Origin: Pseudomonadota bacterium
GTDB lineage: Bacteria > Pseudomonadota > Alphaproteobacteria > Rhizobiales > Xanthobacteraceae
Assembly (NCBI GenBank): GCA_021823875.1
Contig: JAKAMD010000242.1
Coordinates: 1 to 5,570, forward strand
Direction: 5' to 3'
DNA length: 5,570 nucleotides
In this document: piece by piece, positions 1 through 5,570 of the stretch
Numbering within the stretch: position 1 is the first letter of the stretch
Layout of the letters: every line of letters starts with the position of its first letter
The notes under the pieces: model-generated
Databases searched by the model: none
Told to the model about the DNA's origin: nothing
What the model saw: the letters and a program-made list of their open reading frames with translations, nothing else
Translations under genes and position numbers: made by a program

Positions 1-1418
1 CCCCGCGCGCGGATTTCCGCCTGGGCCGGCAGCGGCAATTCGTCGATGCGCGGCATGCGCGGGGCGCGCGCGACGCGTTCGGCGGCCGGCGGGATGAAGG
101 CCCTCGGCGGCGGCGCTTCGACCGGCGGGGTCGACTCGACATGCGCCTGCTCAAACAGGGACGGCTTCATCGGCATCGGCCGAATCGAGACGTCCTCGAT
201 GGTGTTGGCCGGCGGCAAGATAGCGGCGGCCACCGCAGCCTGAGCGGCCGATTCGACATCGGGCGAGGCGGCCGGCTGGGCCACGCGTTCGCGCTCGATG
301 CGCTCGGCCACACGTTGGGTCTCGGCGCGCATCTTGCTGGCGAGATCGCGCAGCGCATTCTCGGGCCTGTCAGCCTGGAAAGCCGGCGCGGGTTGCGGGG
401 CTTGCACCGCCCTGACCAGTCTCTCGTGATGTTCCGGCTGACGCATGATGCCGGTATTGTCGATGCCGGTCGCCACCACGGAGACGCGGATGATGCCATC
501 CAGGGCCTCGTCGAAGGTGGCGCCGACGATGATGTTGGCGTCCGGATCGACCTCGCCGCGGATGCGGCTGGCCGCCTCGTCGACCTCGTACAGCGTCAGA
601 TCCTTGCCGCCGGTGATCGAGATCAACAGGCCCTTGGCGCCCTTCATGGAGGCGTCGTCGATCAGCGGATTGGCGATCGCGGCTTCCGCGGCGGTGAGCG
701 CGCGCTTCTCGCCGGAGGCTTCGCCCGTGCCCATCATCGCCTTGCCCATCTCGCGCATCACCGCACGCACATCGGCGAAGTCGAGATTGATCAGGCCTTC
801 CTTGACCATCAGGTCGGTGATGCAGGCGACGCCCGAATAGAGCACCTGGTCCGCCATGGCGAAGGCATCGGCGAAGGTGGTCTTCTCATTGGCCACCCGG
901 AACAGGTTCTGGTTCGGGATGATCAACAGCGTGTCGACCACCGCCTGCAGCTCGCTGATGCCGGATTCGGCGAAGCGCATGCGGCGGGCTCCCTCGAAGT
1001 GGAACGGCTTGGTCACCACCCCGACCGTGAGAATGCCGAGTTCGCGGGCCGTCTTGGCGATCACCGGGGATGCGCCGGTGCCGGTGCCGCCGCCCATGCC
1101 GGCGGTGATGAACACCATATGCGCGCCCGACAGGTGATCGCGGATCTCGTCGATCACCTCTTCGGCGGCGGCGCGGCCGACCTCGGGCTGAGAGCCGGCG
1201 CCGAGGCCTTCGGTCACCTGCGCGCCCATCTGAATGATGCGCTCGGCCTTCGACATGGTGAGCGCCTGCGCGTCGGTATTGGCGACGACGAAGTCGACAC
1301 CCTGCAGCCCAGCGGTGATCATGTTGTTGACGGCATTGCCGCCGGCACCGCCGACACCGAACACGGTGATCCGCGGCTTCATCTCGTGGATGTCGGGAAT
1401 CTTCAGATTGATGGTCAT
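1..1418 (-). CDS. ftsZ: Cell division protein FtsZ, C-terminus cut by window edge
   Basis: FtsZ is the tubulin-like GTPase that polymerises into the Z-ring at mid-cell and recruits the division machinery. I translated 472 codons from the ATG at 1418; the frame is open to the window edge and no stop is reached. Residues 18-26 carry the N-terminal nucleotide-binding glycines (TVFGVGGAGG), residues 109-115 the tubulin signature GGGTGTG, and residues 211-218 the T7 loop NLDFADVR, with N211, D213 and D216 for GTP hydrolysis. The globular domain ends near residue 320 (VVATGID). A long Pro/Ala/Arg-rich linker follows, with a coiled-looking RAETQRVAERIERERV stretch (364-379) and two patches I recall from rhizobial FtsZ: IRPMPMKPSLF (412-422) and RMPRIDELP (454-462). 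The extreme C-terminal peptide that binds FtsA lies outside the window. The start is supported by AAGAGG seven bases upstream. The identification is secure; only the missing end is unknown. Confidence 0.98.
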   Translation of the reverse strand, partial: MTINLKIPDIHEMKPRITVFGVGGAGGNAVNNMITAGLQGVDFVVANTDAQALTMSKAERIIQMGAQVTEGLGAGSQPEVGRAAAEEVIDEIRDHLSGAHMVFITAGMGGGTGTGASPVIAKTARELGILTVGVVTKPFHFEGARRMRFAESGISELQAVVDTLLIIPNQNLFRVANEKTTFADAFAMADQVLYSGVACITDLMVKEGLINLDFADVRAVMREMGKAMMGTGEASGEKRALTAAEAAIANPLIDDASMKGAKGLLISITGGKDLTLYEVDEAASRIRGEVDPDANIIVGATFDEALDGIIRVSVVATGIDNTGIMRQPEHHERLVRAVQAPQPAPAFQADRPENALRDLASKMRAETQRVAERIERERVAQPAASPDVESAAQAAVAAAILPPANTIEDVSIRPMPMKPSLFEQAHVESTPPVEAPPPRAFIPPAAERVARAPRMPRIDELPLPAQAEIRAR

Positions 1419-1425
1419 GCCTTTG

Positions 1426-1431
1426 CCTCTT
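1426..1431 (-). promoter_or_regulatory. Ribosome binding site of ftsZ
   Basis: On the minus strand this reads AAGAGG and ends seven bases before the ATG at 1418. It supports that start. A nearer AAAGG sits only one base from the ATG, which is too close to be the main site. Confidence 0.6.
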
Positions 1432-1451
1432 GAATGCACGGGCAGCATGTT

Positions 1452-1469
1452 CGCCTTTGCGCAAGGGCG
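1452..1469. repeat. 18-base dyad symmetry in the ftsZ leader
   Basis: The sequence CGCCTTTGCGCAAGGGCG is an inverted repeat centred between 1460 and 1461, with nine-base arms and one mismatched pair (T1456/G1465). It lies 34-51 bases upstream of the ftsZ ATG in the noncoding gap after ftsA. It could be an operator for a dimeric regulator or a short RNA hairpin in the ftsZ 5' leader. No T run follows it on the minus strand, so it does not look like a terminator. The function is unknown. Confidence 0.4.
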
Positions 1470-1496
1470 CCAACGCGATTGCTCGCCGCGGGACGA

Positions 1497-1515
1497 AGCC
1501 GGTCCGCCACCGGCT
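1497..1515. repeat. Perfect 7-bp hairpin between ftsA and ftsZ
   Basis: AGCCGGT, a five-base loop (CCGCC) and ACCGGCT form a perfect GC-rich stem-loop 25 bases beyond the ftsA stop codon. On the transcribed strand no U tract follows, so it is not a canonical intrinsic terminator. It could stabilise or end an ftsQA message, or be an RNA processing site that helps set a different ftsZ dose. These roles are inferred from position only. Confidence 0.45.
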
Positions 1516-1539
1516 CGGATCTGGTTCCGTTGTTAAGGG

Positions 1540-2862
1540 TCAGAAGCTTTCGCGCAGCCATTGTCCGACCCGTGCCATGTAACCGCCGTTCCCTGTCATC
1601 ATTTGCCGCGTTTTCCGCGGTTCGAAGTGTTCGAGATGCGCCGCCTGCGGATAGACCAACAGGCCTGCCGCCACTGCGAAGGCCGGCCCCTTGGCCGCTT
1701 CCGGCAGCCCGGCCAGGCCGAGCGGGCGGCCGATGCGTACCGGGCGCTTGAGGATGCGCGCGGCGAGATCGGCAATGCCGGTGAGTTGGCTGCCGCCGCC
1801 GGTGAGCACCACGCGCGCGCGCGGCTCGGCCGCGAAAGGCGACTGCGCCAGGCGATCGCGCGCCATTTCCAGGATCTCCTCCACCCGCGGCTTGATCATG
1901 CGCACGACCGAAGCGCGCGAAACGAATTGTGGAGGCTCGCGCTCGTCGTCTCCCACCGATGGTACCGTGATCATGTCGCGTTCGTCCGAACCGCCAGCCA
2001 AAACACTGCCATAAATCGCTTTGATTCGCTCAGCATCCGCGATTCGCGTGTTCAAACCGCGCGCCAGATCCATGGTGATGTGGTTGCCGCCGAGCGCAAA
2101 ACCGTCGGTGTGCACGAACCGGCCGGCAGAGAAGACGGCAATCGTCGTGGTGCCGGCGCCAAGATCGATGCAGGCGGCGCCCAAGTCGCCTTCGTCGTCC
2201 GCCAGGCAGGCGAGACCCGCCACGTAGGGTGAGGCCACCATGGTCTCGACCGAGATATGGCAGCGTTCCACCAGCAGCATCAGGTTGCGCACGGTGGCGA
2301 CCTCGGCGGTGACCATGTGCATGTCGACGCCGAAGCGCTGACCCAGCATGCCGCGCGGCTCGCGAATGCCGGTGACGGCATCGAGCGTGTAGCCGATCGG
2401 CAGCGAATGCAGCACGGTGCGCCCCCCGCGCACCGAATGGCGGCTGGCCGCCGCCAGCACGCGTGTCACGTCGGCATCCGTCACGACGCCGCCGGCAAGA
2501 TCGACGTCGGCGATGAAACGCTCGCTGCCGAGCCGGCCGCCGGACAGCGAGACCACGACGGACTCGATCTGCAGGCCGGCCGCGGCTTCCGCGATGTCGA
2601 TGGCCTGGCTGACGGCCTCCTCGGCCTCCACCAGGTCGACCACCGAGCCCCCTTTCATGCCGCTGGCGGCGGTATGGGCGAAGCCCATGATGCGCACGCC
2701 GTGCGAGCGCCGGCGCAGCACGTCCTGCGGCGATTGCGGCTGCAGCCGCGCGATCAGGCAGACGACCTTGCTGGTGCCGATGTCGAGCGCCGCCACCACG
2801 GCGGCCCGGCGCGGCGACACCGGCTTCATCTTGGGCGTGAGACCGAAGCGCAACACGGTCAA
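1540..2862 (-). CDS. ftsA: Cell division protein FtsA
   Basis: FtsA is an actin-fold ATPase that anchors FtsZ filaments to the inner membrane and recruits later divisome proteins. The 440-residue product is of normal family length. Residues 27-35 hold the phosphate-1 loop DIGTSKVVC. The FtsA-specific 1C (SHS2) domain follows, at roughly residues 105-185. Residues 232-241 are the phosphate-2 motif IDLGAGTTTI, and residues 353-362 the adenosine motif LTGGGSQLTG. The last residues, about 428-440 (YMARVGQWLRESF), form the expected C-terminal amphipathic membrane-targeting helix. Translation is assigned to a TTG at 2862 because a perfect AAGGAGG lies six bases upstream; a GTG two codons later is twelve bases from it and fits less well. 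The start overlaps the ftsQ stop codon (TTGA), which points to translational coupling. The stop is TGA at 1540-1542. Confidence 0.97.
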   Translation of the reverse strand: MTVLRFGLTPKMKPVSPRRAAVVAALDIGTSKVVCLIARLQPQSPQDVLRRRSHGVRIMGFAHTAASGMKGGSVVDLVEAEEAVSQAIDIAEAAAGLQIESVVVSLSGGRLGSERFIADVDLAGGVVTDADVTRVLAAASRHSVRGGRTVLHSLPIGYTLDAVTGIREPRGMLGQRFGVDMHMVTAEVATVRNLMLLVERCHISVETMVASPYVAGLACLADDEGDLGAACIDLGAGTTTIAVFSAGRFVHTDGFALGGNHITMDLARGLNTRIADAERIKAIYGSVLAGGSDERDMITVPSVGDDEREPPQFVSRASVVRMIKPRVEEILEMARDRLAQSPFAAEPRARVVLTGGGSQLTGIADLAARILKRPVRIGRPLGLAGLPEAAKGPAFAVAAGLLVYPQAAHLEHFEPRKTRQMMTGNGGYMARVGQWLRESF

Positions 2863-3881
2863 GCCTCGCCTCCTTTGCGTTTCTTCTTGTTCTTGTCGGC
2901 GGCCTTGAGGGCGGCATCACGCGCGGCAGCGGCCTCATCCGACAGCCGCACCGTGACGCGATCGGGCAGACGCAAATCGACCTTCACGATGTCGCGCGTG
3001 AGCAATTTCTTCGAGCGGTCGAGCTCGACCAGCCGCTGCAGCGCGTGCTCGGGCGCGGCTTCCGGCAATTGCACTTCGATGCCGCCCTTCAGATACAGGT
3101 TCCAGCGGCGGTCCGCGACCAGCACGGAAGCCTCGACCTGGTGCGCGATGGCGGGATAGCGCGTGAGCGCGGCAAGGAAGCCGGCAGCCTCACGCTGGGC
3201 CCCCACCCCCACCACCAGCGGCAGCTTGAGGAAGCGGTGCGGCACGAAAGGCTCAAGCACGGTGCCGTCGGCGGCGATCAGCGCGACCCCGCCATCCTTC
3301 TGCCAGAGCGCGAACGGCTTGCGCTCCTTGATCTCAACGCGCAACCGGCCGGGATAGAGCTTGAGCACGGCGGCATCGGCGATCCAGGGATTGGTCAGCA
3401 GCCGGGTGCGCACTTGCGCCGCGTTGAGGAACAAAAGCGACGTGCGGCCGGTTACGCCGGCGGTCGCCAGGATATCCTCACGGGTGACGTCGTGCTCGCC
3501 GCTGATCGCAATCTCGGAAATGCGAAAGCCGAAGGCGTTGGCCGCGCTATCGCAGAGCTCCTGCACATTGGCCGCGATCTCAGGCCCGTGGCCGCCGCGC
3601 TCGACGCCGTAACAAACCGTGGCGAGCAACAGCAGCGCGACCGCGGCCGAGCCGGCGCCCTGCGGCGGGGCGCGATCGATAAGGGTGGCCATCCAGCGAT
3701 GCGCAAGCCGACGCGAGCGGCCGGCCGGCGCCGGCCAATCGGACACGAACGGCCCGGCGTGCCGGTTCGGCAACAGCAGGGATGCAAGGCGTGTTCGGCC
3801 CACGGTTAGCACCAGCTCCTTGAACCTCATGCCCTTGAGACGGAGAGATTTTCGTCTGCAAGCGGTGTTCGTTACGCGCAC
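2859..3881 (-). CDS. ftsQ: Cell division protein FtsQ
   Basis: FtsQ is a bitopic inner-membrane protein that links cytoplasmic and periplasmic parts of the divisome through FtsB and FtsL. As called it has 340 residues: a basic cytoplasmic N-terminus, one membrane segment at about 75-93 (GAGSAAVALLLLATVCYGV), a POTRA domain at about 119-187 that starts FRISEIAISGEHDVTREDIL, and the FtsQ/DivIB domain beyond it. The TNPWIADAAVLKLYPGRL stretch (163-180) and LRLPDRVTVRLS near the end are typical of rhizobial FtsQ. The tail is lysine-rich (NKKKRKGGEA). The start is uncertain: the first possible codon is a GTG at 3881 with no good ribosome site. The ATG at 3830 would give 323 residues and a membrane-segment position nearer to that of remembered relatives; an ATG at 3692 leaves only a short cytoplasmic part. 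ftsQ is translated together with ftsA (four-base overlap). Its own promoter probably lies in the gap upstream. Confidence 0.95.
   Translation of the reverse strand: MRVTNTACRRKSLRLKGMRFKELVLTVGRTRLASLLLPNRHAGPFVSDWPAPAGRSRRLAHRWMATLIDRAPPQGAGSAAVALLLLATVCYGVERGGHGPEIAANVQELCDSAANAFGFRISEIAISGEHDVTREDILATAGVTGRTSLLFLNAAQVRTRLLTNPWIADAAVLKLYPGRLRVEIKERKPFALWQKDGGVALIAADGTVLEPFVPHRFLKLPLVVGVGAQREAAGFLAALTRYPAIAHQVEASVLVADRRWNLYLKGGIEVQLPEAAPEHALQRLVELDRSKKLLTRDIVKVDLRLPDRVTVRLSDEAAAARDAALKAADKNKKKRKGGEA
2869..2875 (-). promoter_or_regulatory. Strong ribosome binding site of ftsA, inside the end of ftsQ
   Basis: On the minus strand this reads AAGGAGG, a full match to the anti-Shine-Dalgarno core, six bases before the TTG at 2862. 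It lies in the last codons of ftsQ, where it encodes part of the GGEA end. It decides in favour of the rare TTG start and may offset the weak start codon. Confidence 0.8.
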
Positions 3882-3940
3882 GCCTGTCCGGCGCGCGACA
3901 CGCGCGACGCCGCCAAGACCCTAGTCTTCGAGCCATTTGG

Positions 3941-3955
3941 TAAATGATCAGTAAA
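3941..3955 (-). promoter_or_regulatory. Candidate CtrA binding site upstream of ftsQ
   Basis: On the minus strand the sequence is TTTA, seven bases (CTGATCA), then TTTA followed by CC. It resembles the CtrA consensus TTAA-N7-TTAA, with one substitution in each half. The two halves are 11 bases apart, about one helical turn, and lie in an AT-rich island 60 bases before the ftsQ GTG. In Caulobacter, CtrA activates ftsQA transcription, so the position fits. I could not place a convincing -35/-10 pair nearby. The match is imperfect and the assignment is an inference. Confidence 0.4.
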
Positions 3956-3991
3956 AGTTTATGAAAAGTGAGTATTTGCCCGCATGGTGGT

Positions 3992-4006
3992 GGCGGCATA
4001 GCCGCC
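3992..4006. repeat. GC hairpin GGCGGC-ATA-GCCGCC
   Basis: This is a perfect six-base inverted repeat with a three-base loop in the gap upstream of ftsQ. It abuts the larger inverted repeat 4007-4043. On the minus strand no U run follows directly, so it is not a standard terminator. Confidence 0.5.
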
Positions 4007-4043
4007 CCGCTTTGCTGGTCCACCGAAGAATGACGCAAAGCGG
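4007..4043. repeat. 9-bp inverted repeat with 19-base loop
   Basis: CCGCTTTGC (4007-4015) is matched perfectly by GCAAAGCGG (4035-4043). It is flanked by two smaller GCC/GGC palindromes (3992-4006 and 4043-4055). The arms could form a stem in a transcript reading from the sulfotransferase into ftsQ, or be a protein-binding site. A REP-like dispersed element is another possibility that cannot be tested from one copy. Confidence 0.5.
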
Positions 4044-4055
4044 CCGCCCGGCGGC
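4043..4055. repeat. GC palindrome GCCGCC-C-GGCGGC
   Basis: This is a perfect inverted repeat with a one-base centre. Its GGCGGC arm (4050-4055) could instead pair with GCCGCC at 4001-4006, extending the 4007-4043 stem with a bulge, so the local hairpins and a longer one are mutually exclusive alternatives. Confidence 0.4.
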
Positions 4056-4208
4056 GGAGATCGCCCCAGGATTCAAGCCGAAAACCGCGCCACACGGTCA
4101 AAATGGCGGATGGGGACGGCCGCGAACACGCAGGCGGCATCGCCCTTCGAACGCAATCGCAGCAAGAGCTGTAGCAACAAGATACCGCGCCGGACGCGAC
4201 GAGCGGGC

Positions 4209-4931
4209 TCAACTGTAGAACAGTTCGTAGTCGCGCGCGTAGATTTCGCGCACGACGTCCTTGAGCTCATCTGTGATCAAATCATCGCTCTTATATCTGG
4301 TTGTCTCATTGAATCGGAAGGAGAAAAACCACGTTGCCTTCTCGGCGCCGACCCATCTTGTGAAGAATGCGGACAGGGCCTCCCGGTCCTCCAGGTGCAG
4401 GATCGTATCCACGGTAAAACGGCCGCCGACCATGAGATTGAGATATTGCGGCCTGAAGTGTTTATCGGTCGATTTGAACTGATCCCGGAGCGTGGCGAAC
4501 AATTTCGCGAAATCCAAACACGAGCGGGCGGGATCCGCTTCGGGGCTCAGATCGATCCCGTGATTTGACGCAATCGAATCCCGAGTCTCGAAATATTCGG
4601 GGTCATCGGAAAAGATCTTCGACAAGAAGCCGGAAACGAAACGCCGCAGGGGATCTCTGACAATCGTAAAACTCTCGGGGCCGAGCCGGAAATATGCGGC
4701 AAGCGCCTGCGGATTCAGGTCCGGCCCCTCAATCTTCCACAATGCCTTATCAGAGCGGTGGATATCGCCGAAATTGAAATACCGATAATCGTGATTGACG
4801 AAGAAAACAAAATTCAAGGCGAGCGTGCATGCCGACTTCGGATTCAAAACATACGATAGCGGCTTGCTGTTCCCAAATAAAATCGTTGGAAGCGCTTGCG
4901 TTTCGTGGATCTTGCCGTCGATCAGCAGCAT
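4209..4931 (-). CDS. PAPS-dependent sulfotransferase family protein
   Basis: The 240-residue product looks like a small bacterial carbohydrate sulfotransferase, which moves a sulfate group from PAPS to a hydroxyl on a glycan or lipid. The acceptor cannot be read from the sequence. The 5'-phosphosulfate loop is NPKSACTLA (residues 30-38), with K32 the likely catalytic lysine. The 3'-phosphate motif is RDPLRRFVSG (92-101), the usual RDPxxRxxS pattern. The C-terminal NETTRYKSDDLITDEL...IYARDYELF is like other family members. There is no signal peptide or membrane segment, so it should act in the cytoplasm. I chose the first in-frame ATG (4931), which places the PAPS loop near the N-terminus. The frame stays open to a GTG at 5105 that would overlap the upstream gene, but that GTG has no ribosome site; a GTG at 4997 is also possible. 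Sampled 60-base lines have 40-60% GC against about 70% in an ftsA line, which suggests horizontal acquisition. Confidence 0.8.
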   Translation of the reverse strand: MLLIDGKIHETQALPTILFGNSKPLSYVLNPKSACTLALNFVFFVNHDYRYFNFGDIHRSDKALWKIEGPDLNPQALAAYFRLGPESFTIVRDPLRRFVSGFLSKIFSDDPEYFETRDSIASNHGIDLSPEADPARSCLDFAKLFATLRDQFKSTDKHFRPQYLNLMVGGRFTVDTILHLEDREALSAFFTRWVGAEKATWFFSFRFNETTRYKSDDLITDELKDVVREIYARDYELFYS

Positions 4932-5028
4932 TTCTGACCACCCAAGATTGTTCTCATCAAAAGCACCCGATACTTCGCCATGACGGGCAACGCACACTAT
5001 CGAGACCAGAAACGCGCCCGTATCGTTT

Positions 5029-5570
5029 TTACTGCGCGCCGAATTCGCGCGCGATGAGATCGCGGTCGACCGAAAAGACGACGTCCCGCAGATACACGAA
5101 ATCACGATTTAAATTCGCAATGTATTCGATCAGCGCGCGCGAATTTACGGTTCCCGGGATCAGGCCGTCGTGCAACACGACGATGAGGATCGGCGTGCGT
5201 CCGACCCATTCGGTGTTGGCGGCAAACAGCCCGGCGCCGTTCGCTTCCATGTCTAACTTGACGATGAACGGCAGCGTGTCTTGTGCGTTGTTGTCGTAGA
5301 TTTCGTTGACGGTCACGCAGGTGACGGGCGGCGCGAGATCGATACCGTTGCCCGGATGGGCTTTATCGGGAGTCGTGGCCGACACGGCGGCATGCAAGCA
5401 TTGAACGGGCAAACCCGCGGTGTTGGCGACCAGCAGATCGAAACTGTCACGCACCGGCTCGACGGCGACCAGGCGTGCCTTCTCGAACGAATGCGCGAAA
5501 TAGACCGCGGATGCGCCGAAATTCGCCTTGATATCGACGATGAGCGGCTTCTTGCCGGTTCGTACCAACC
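5029..5570 (-). CDS. FkbM-family methyltransferase-like protein, N-terminus cut by window edge
   Basis: About 180 residues of the C-terminal part are present; the frame is open at the right edge, so the true start is outside. FkbM proteins are SAM-dependent O-methyltransferases of natural products and surface glycans. Numbering from codon 5568, the family outline is clear: IVDIKANFGASAVYFA (10-25, motif I), LVAVEP (33-38), LHAAVSA (58-64), PFIVKLDMEANGAG (100-113), FAANTEWVGRTPILIVVLHDGLIPG (115-139) and a terminal RDFVYLRDVVFSVDRDL. Several normally fixed positions differ. The first glycine of the GANxG loop is lysine (K14). The acidic residue after VEP is replaced (V39-R40). The EGxE motif reads EANG, and the E before LH is valine. 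The enzyme may therefore be inactive or have changed function, although the frame is unbroken. Its stop lies 97 bases before the sulfotransferase ATG on the same strand, so the two are probably co-transcribed. Confidence 0.75.
   Translation of the reverse strand, partial: LVRTGKKPLIVDIKANFGASAVYFAHSFEKARLVAVEPVRDSFDLLVANTAGLPVQCLHAAVSATTPDKAHPGNGIDLAPPVTCVTVNEIYDNNAQDTLPFIVKLDMEANGAGLFAANTEWVGRTPILIVVLHDGLIPGTVNSRALIEYIANLNRDFVYLRDVVFSVDRDLIAREFGAQ

Larger units (their letters stand above)
3882..4208. other. Intergenic region upstream of ftsQ
   Basis: This 327-base gap between the sulfotransferase stop and the ftsQ start has no gene I can support; the open frames crossing it are low-complexity and run into ftsQ out of frame. 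It has three parts. A plain GC-rich stretch follows the sulfotransferase (about 4060-4208). A cluster of inverted repeats lies at 3992-4055. An AT-rich island (3935-3977; 10 of 43 bases are G or C) precedes ftsQ. A near-repeat of CGCGCGAC sits at 3893-3908. I see no intrinsic terminator with a T run for the sulfotransferase, so readthrough into ftsQ is possible. Confidence 0.7.

Noticed and set aside
141..1433. Long plus-strand open frame of 430 codons
   Set aside because: It is antisense to ftsZ and codes for a His/Gly/Asp-rich low-complexity product, which is typical of an antisense shadow in high-GC DNA.
1497..1515. Intrinsic terminator after ftsA
   Set aside because: The stem is good, but no U tract follows on the transcribed strand.
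1533..1537. CtrA half-site (TTAAC on the minus strand) ahead of ftsZ
   Set aside because: There is only one half-site; the partner at the seven-base spacing does not match.
2030..3159. Long alternative frames on both strands over ftsA and ftsQ
   Set aside because: Both are compositional shadows (Arg/His/Gly-rich) of genes with clear domains.
3580..4212. Minus-strand open frame of 210 codons bridging the gap and the start of ftsQ
   Set aside because: It overlaps ftsQ out of frame, starts at a TTG with no ribosome site, and its Arg/Ser/Cys-rich product has no recognisable domain.
4073..4270. Small minus-strand frame of 65 codons over the sulfotransferase end
   Set aside because: It largely overlaps the gap and the sulfotransferase C-terminus in another frame, and shows no motif or ribosome site.
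1..5570. tRNA, rRNA, CRISPR array, insertion sequence or attachment site
   Set aside because: I saw no cloverleaf-like tail, regular spaced repeat, transposase or target-site duplication in this window.

Overview
The window reads as a chromosomal division locus from an alphaproteobacterium, most likely of the order Hyphomicrobiales (the Bradyrhizobium/Rhodopseudomonas/Xanthobacteraceae side). I infer this from remembered family features: the FtsQ sequence, with a lysine-rich C-terminal tail, and the FtsZ linker motifs. No database search was possible. All supported genes lie on the minus strand, so transcription runs from high to low coordinates: FkbM-like methyltransferase, sulfotransferase, ftsQ, ftsA, ftsZ.

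Region by region: 5029-5570 is the C-terminal part of an FkbM-type methyltransferase cut by the right edge. It keeps the family outline but lacks several conserved residues. A compact sulfotransferase follows (4209-4931), with clear PAPS-binding motifs and visibly lower GC than the division genes. The 327-base gap 3882-4208 holds no gene. It contains a dense set of GC-rich inverted repeats (3992-4055) and an AT-rich island (3935-3977) with a CtrA-like direct repeat about 60 bases ahead of ftsQ. ftsQ (2859-3881) and ftsA (1540-2862) overlap by four bases; ftsA begins at TTG behind a perfect Shine-Dalgarno sequence. A 121-base spacer with two dyad symmetries separates ftsA from ftsZ. ftsZ (1-1418) runs off the left edge inside its disordered linker.

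FtsQ, FtsA and FtsZ work together: FtsZ polymerises at mid-cell, FtsA tethers it to the membrane, and FtsQ carries the signal to the periplasmic divisome. The other two genes resemble surface-glycan or small-metabolite modification genes and have no known link to division. They occupy the place where ddlB is usually found in related genomes, which suggests a rearrangement or insertion upstream of ftsQ.

I found no clearly undescribed system. The points most worth checking are the degenerate FkbM active-site region, the foreign-looking sulfotransferase/FkbM pair next to the division operon, and the structured, possibly CtrA-controlled leader of ftsQ.
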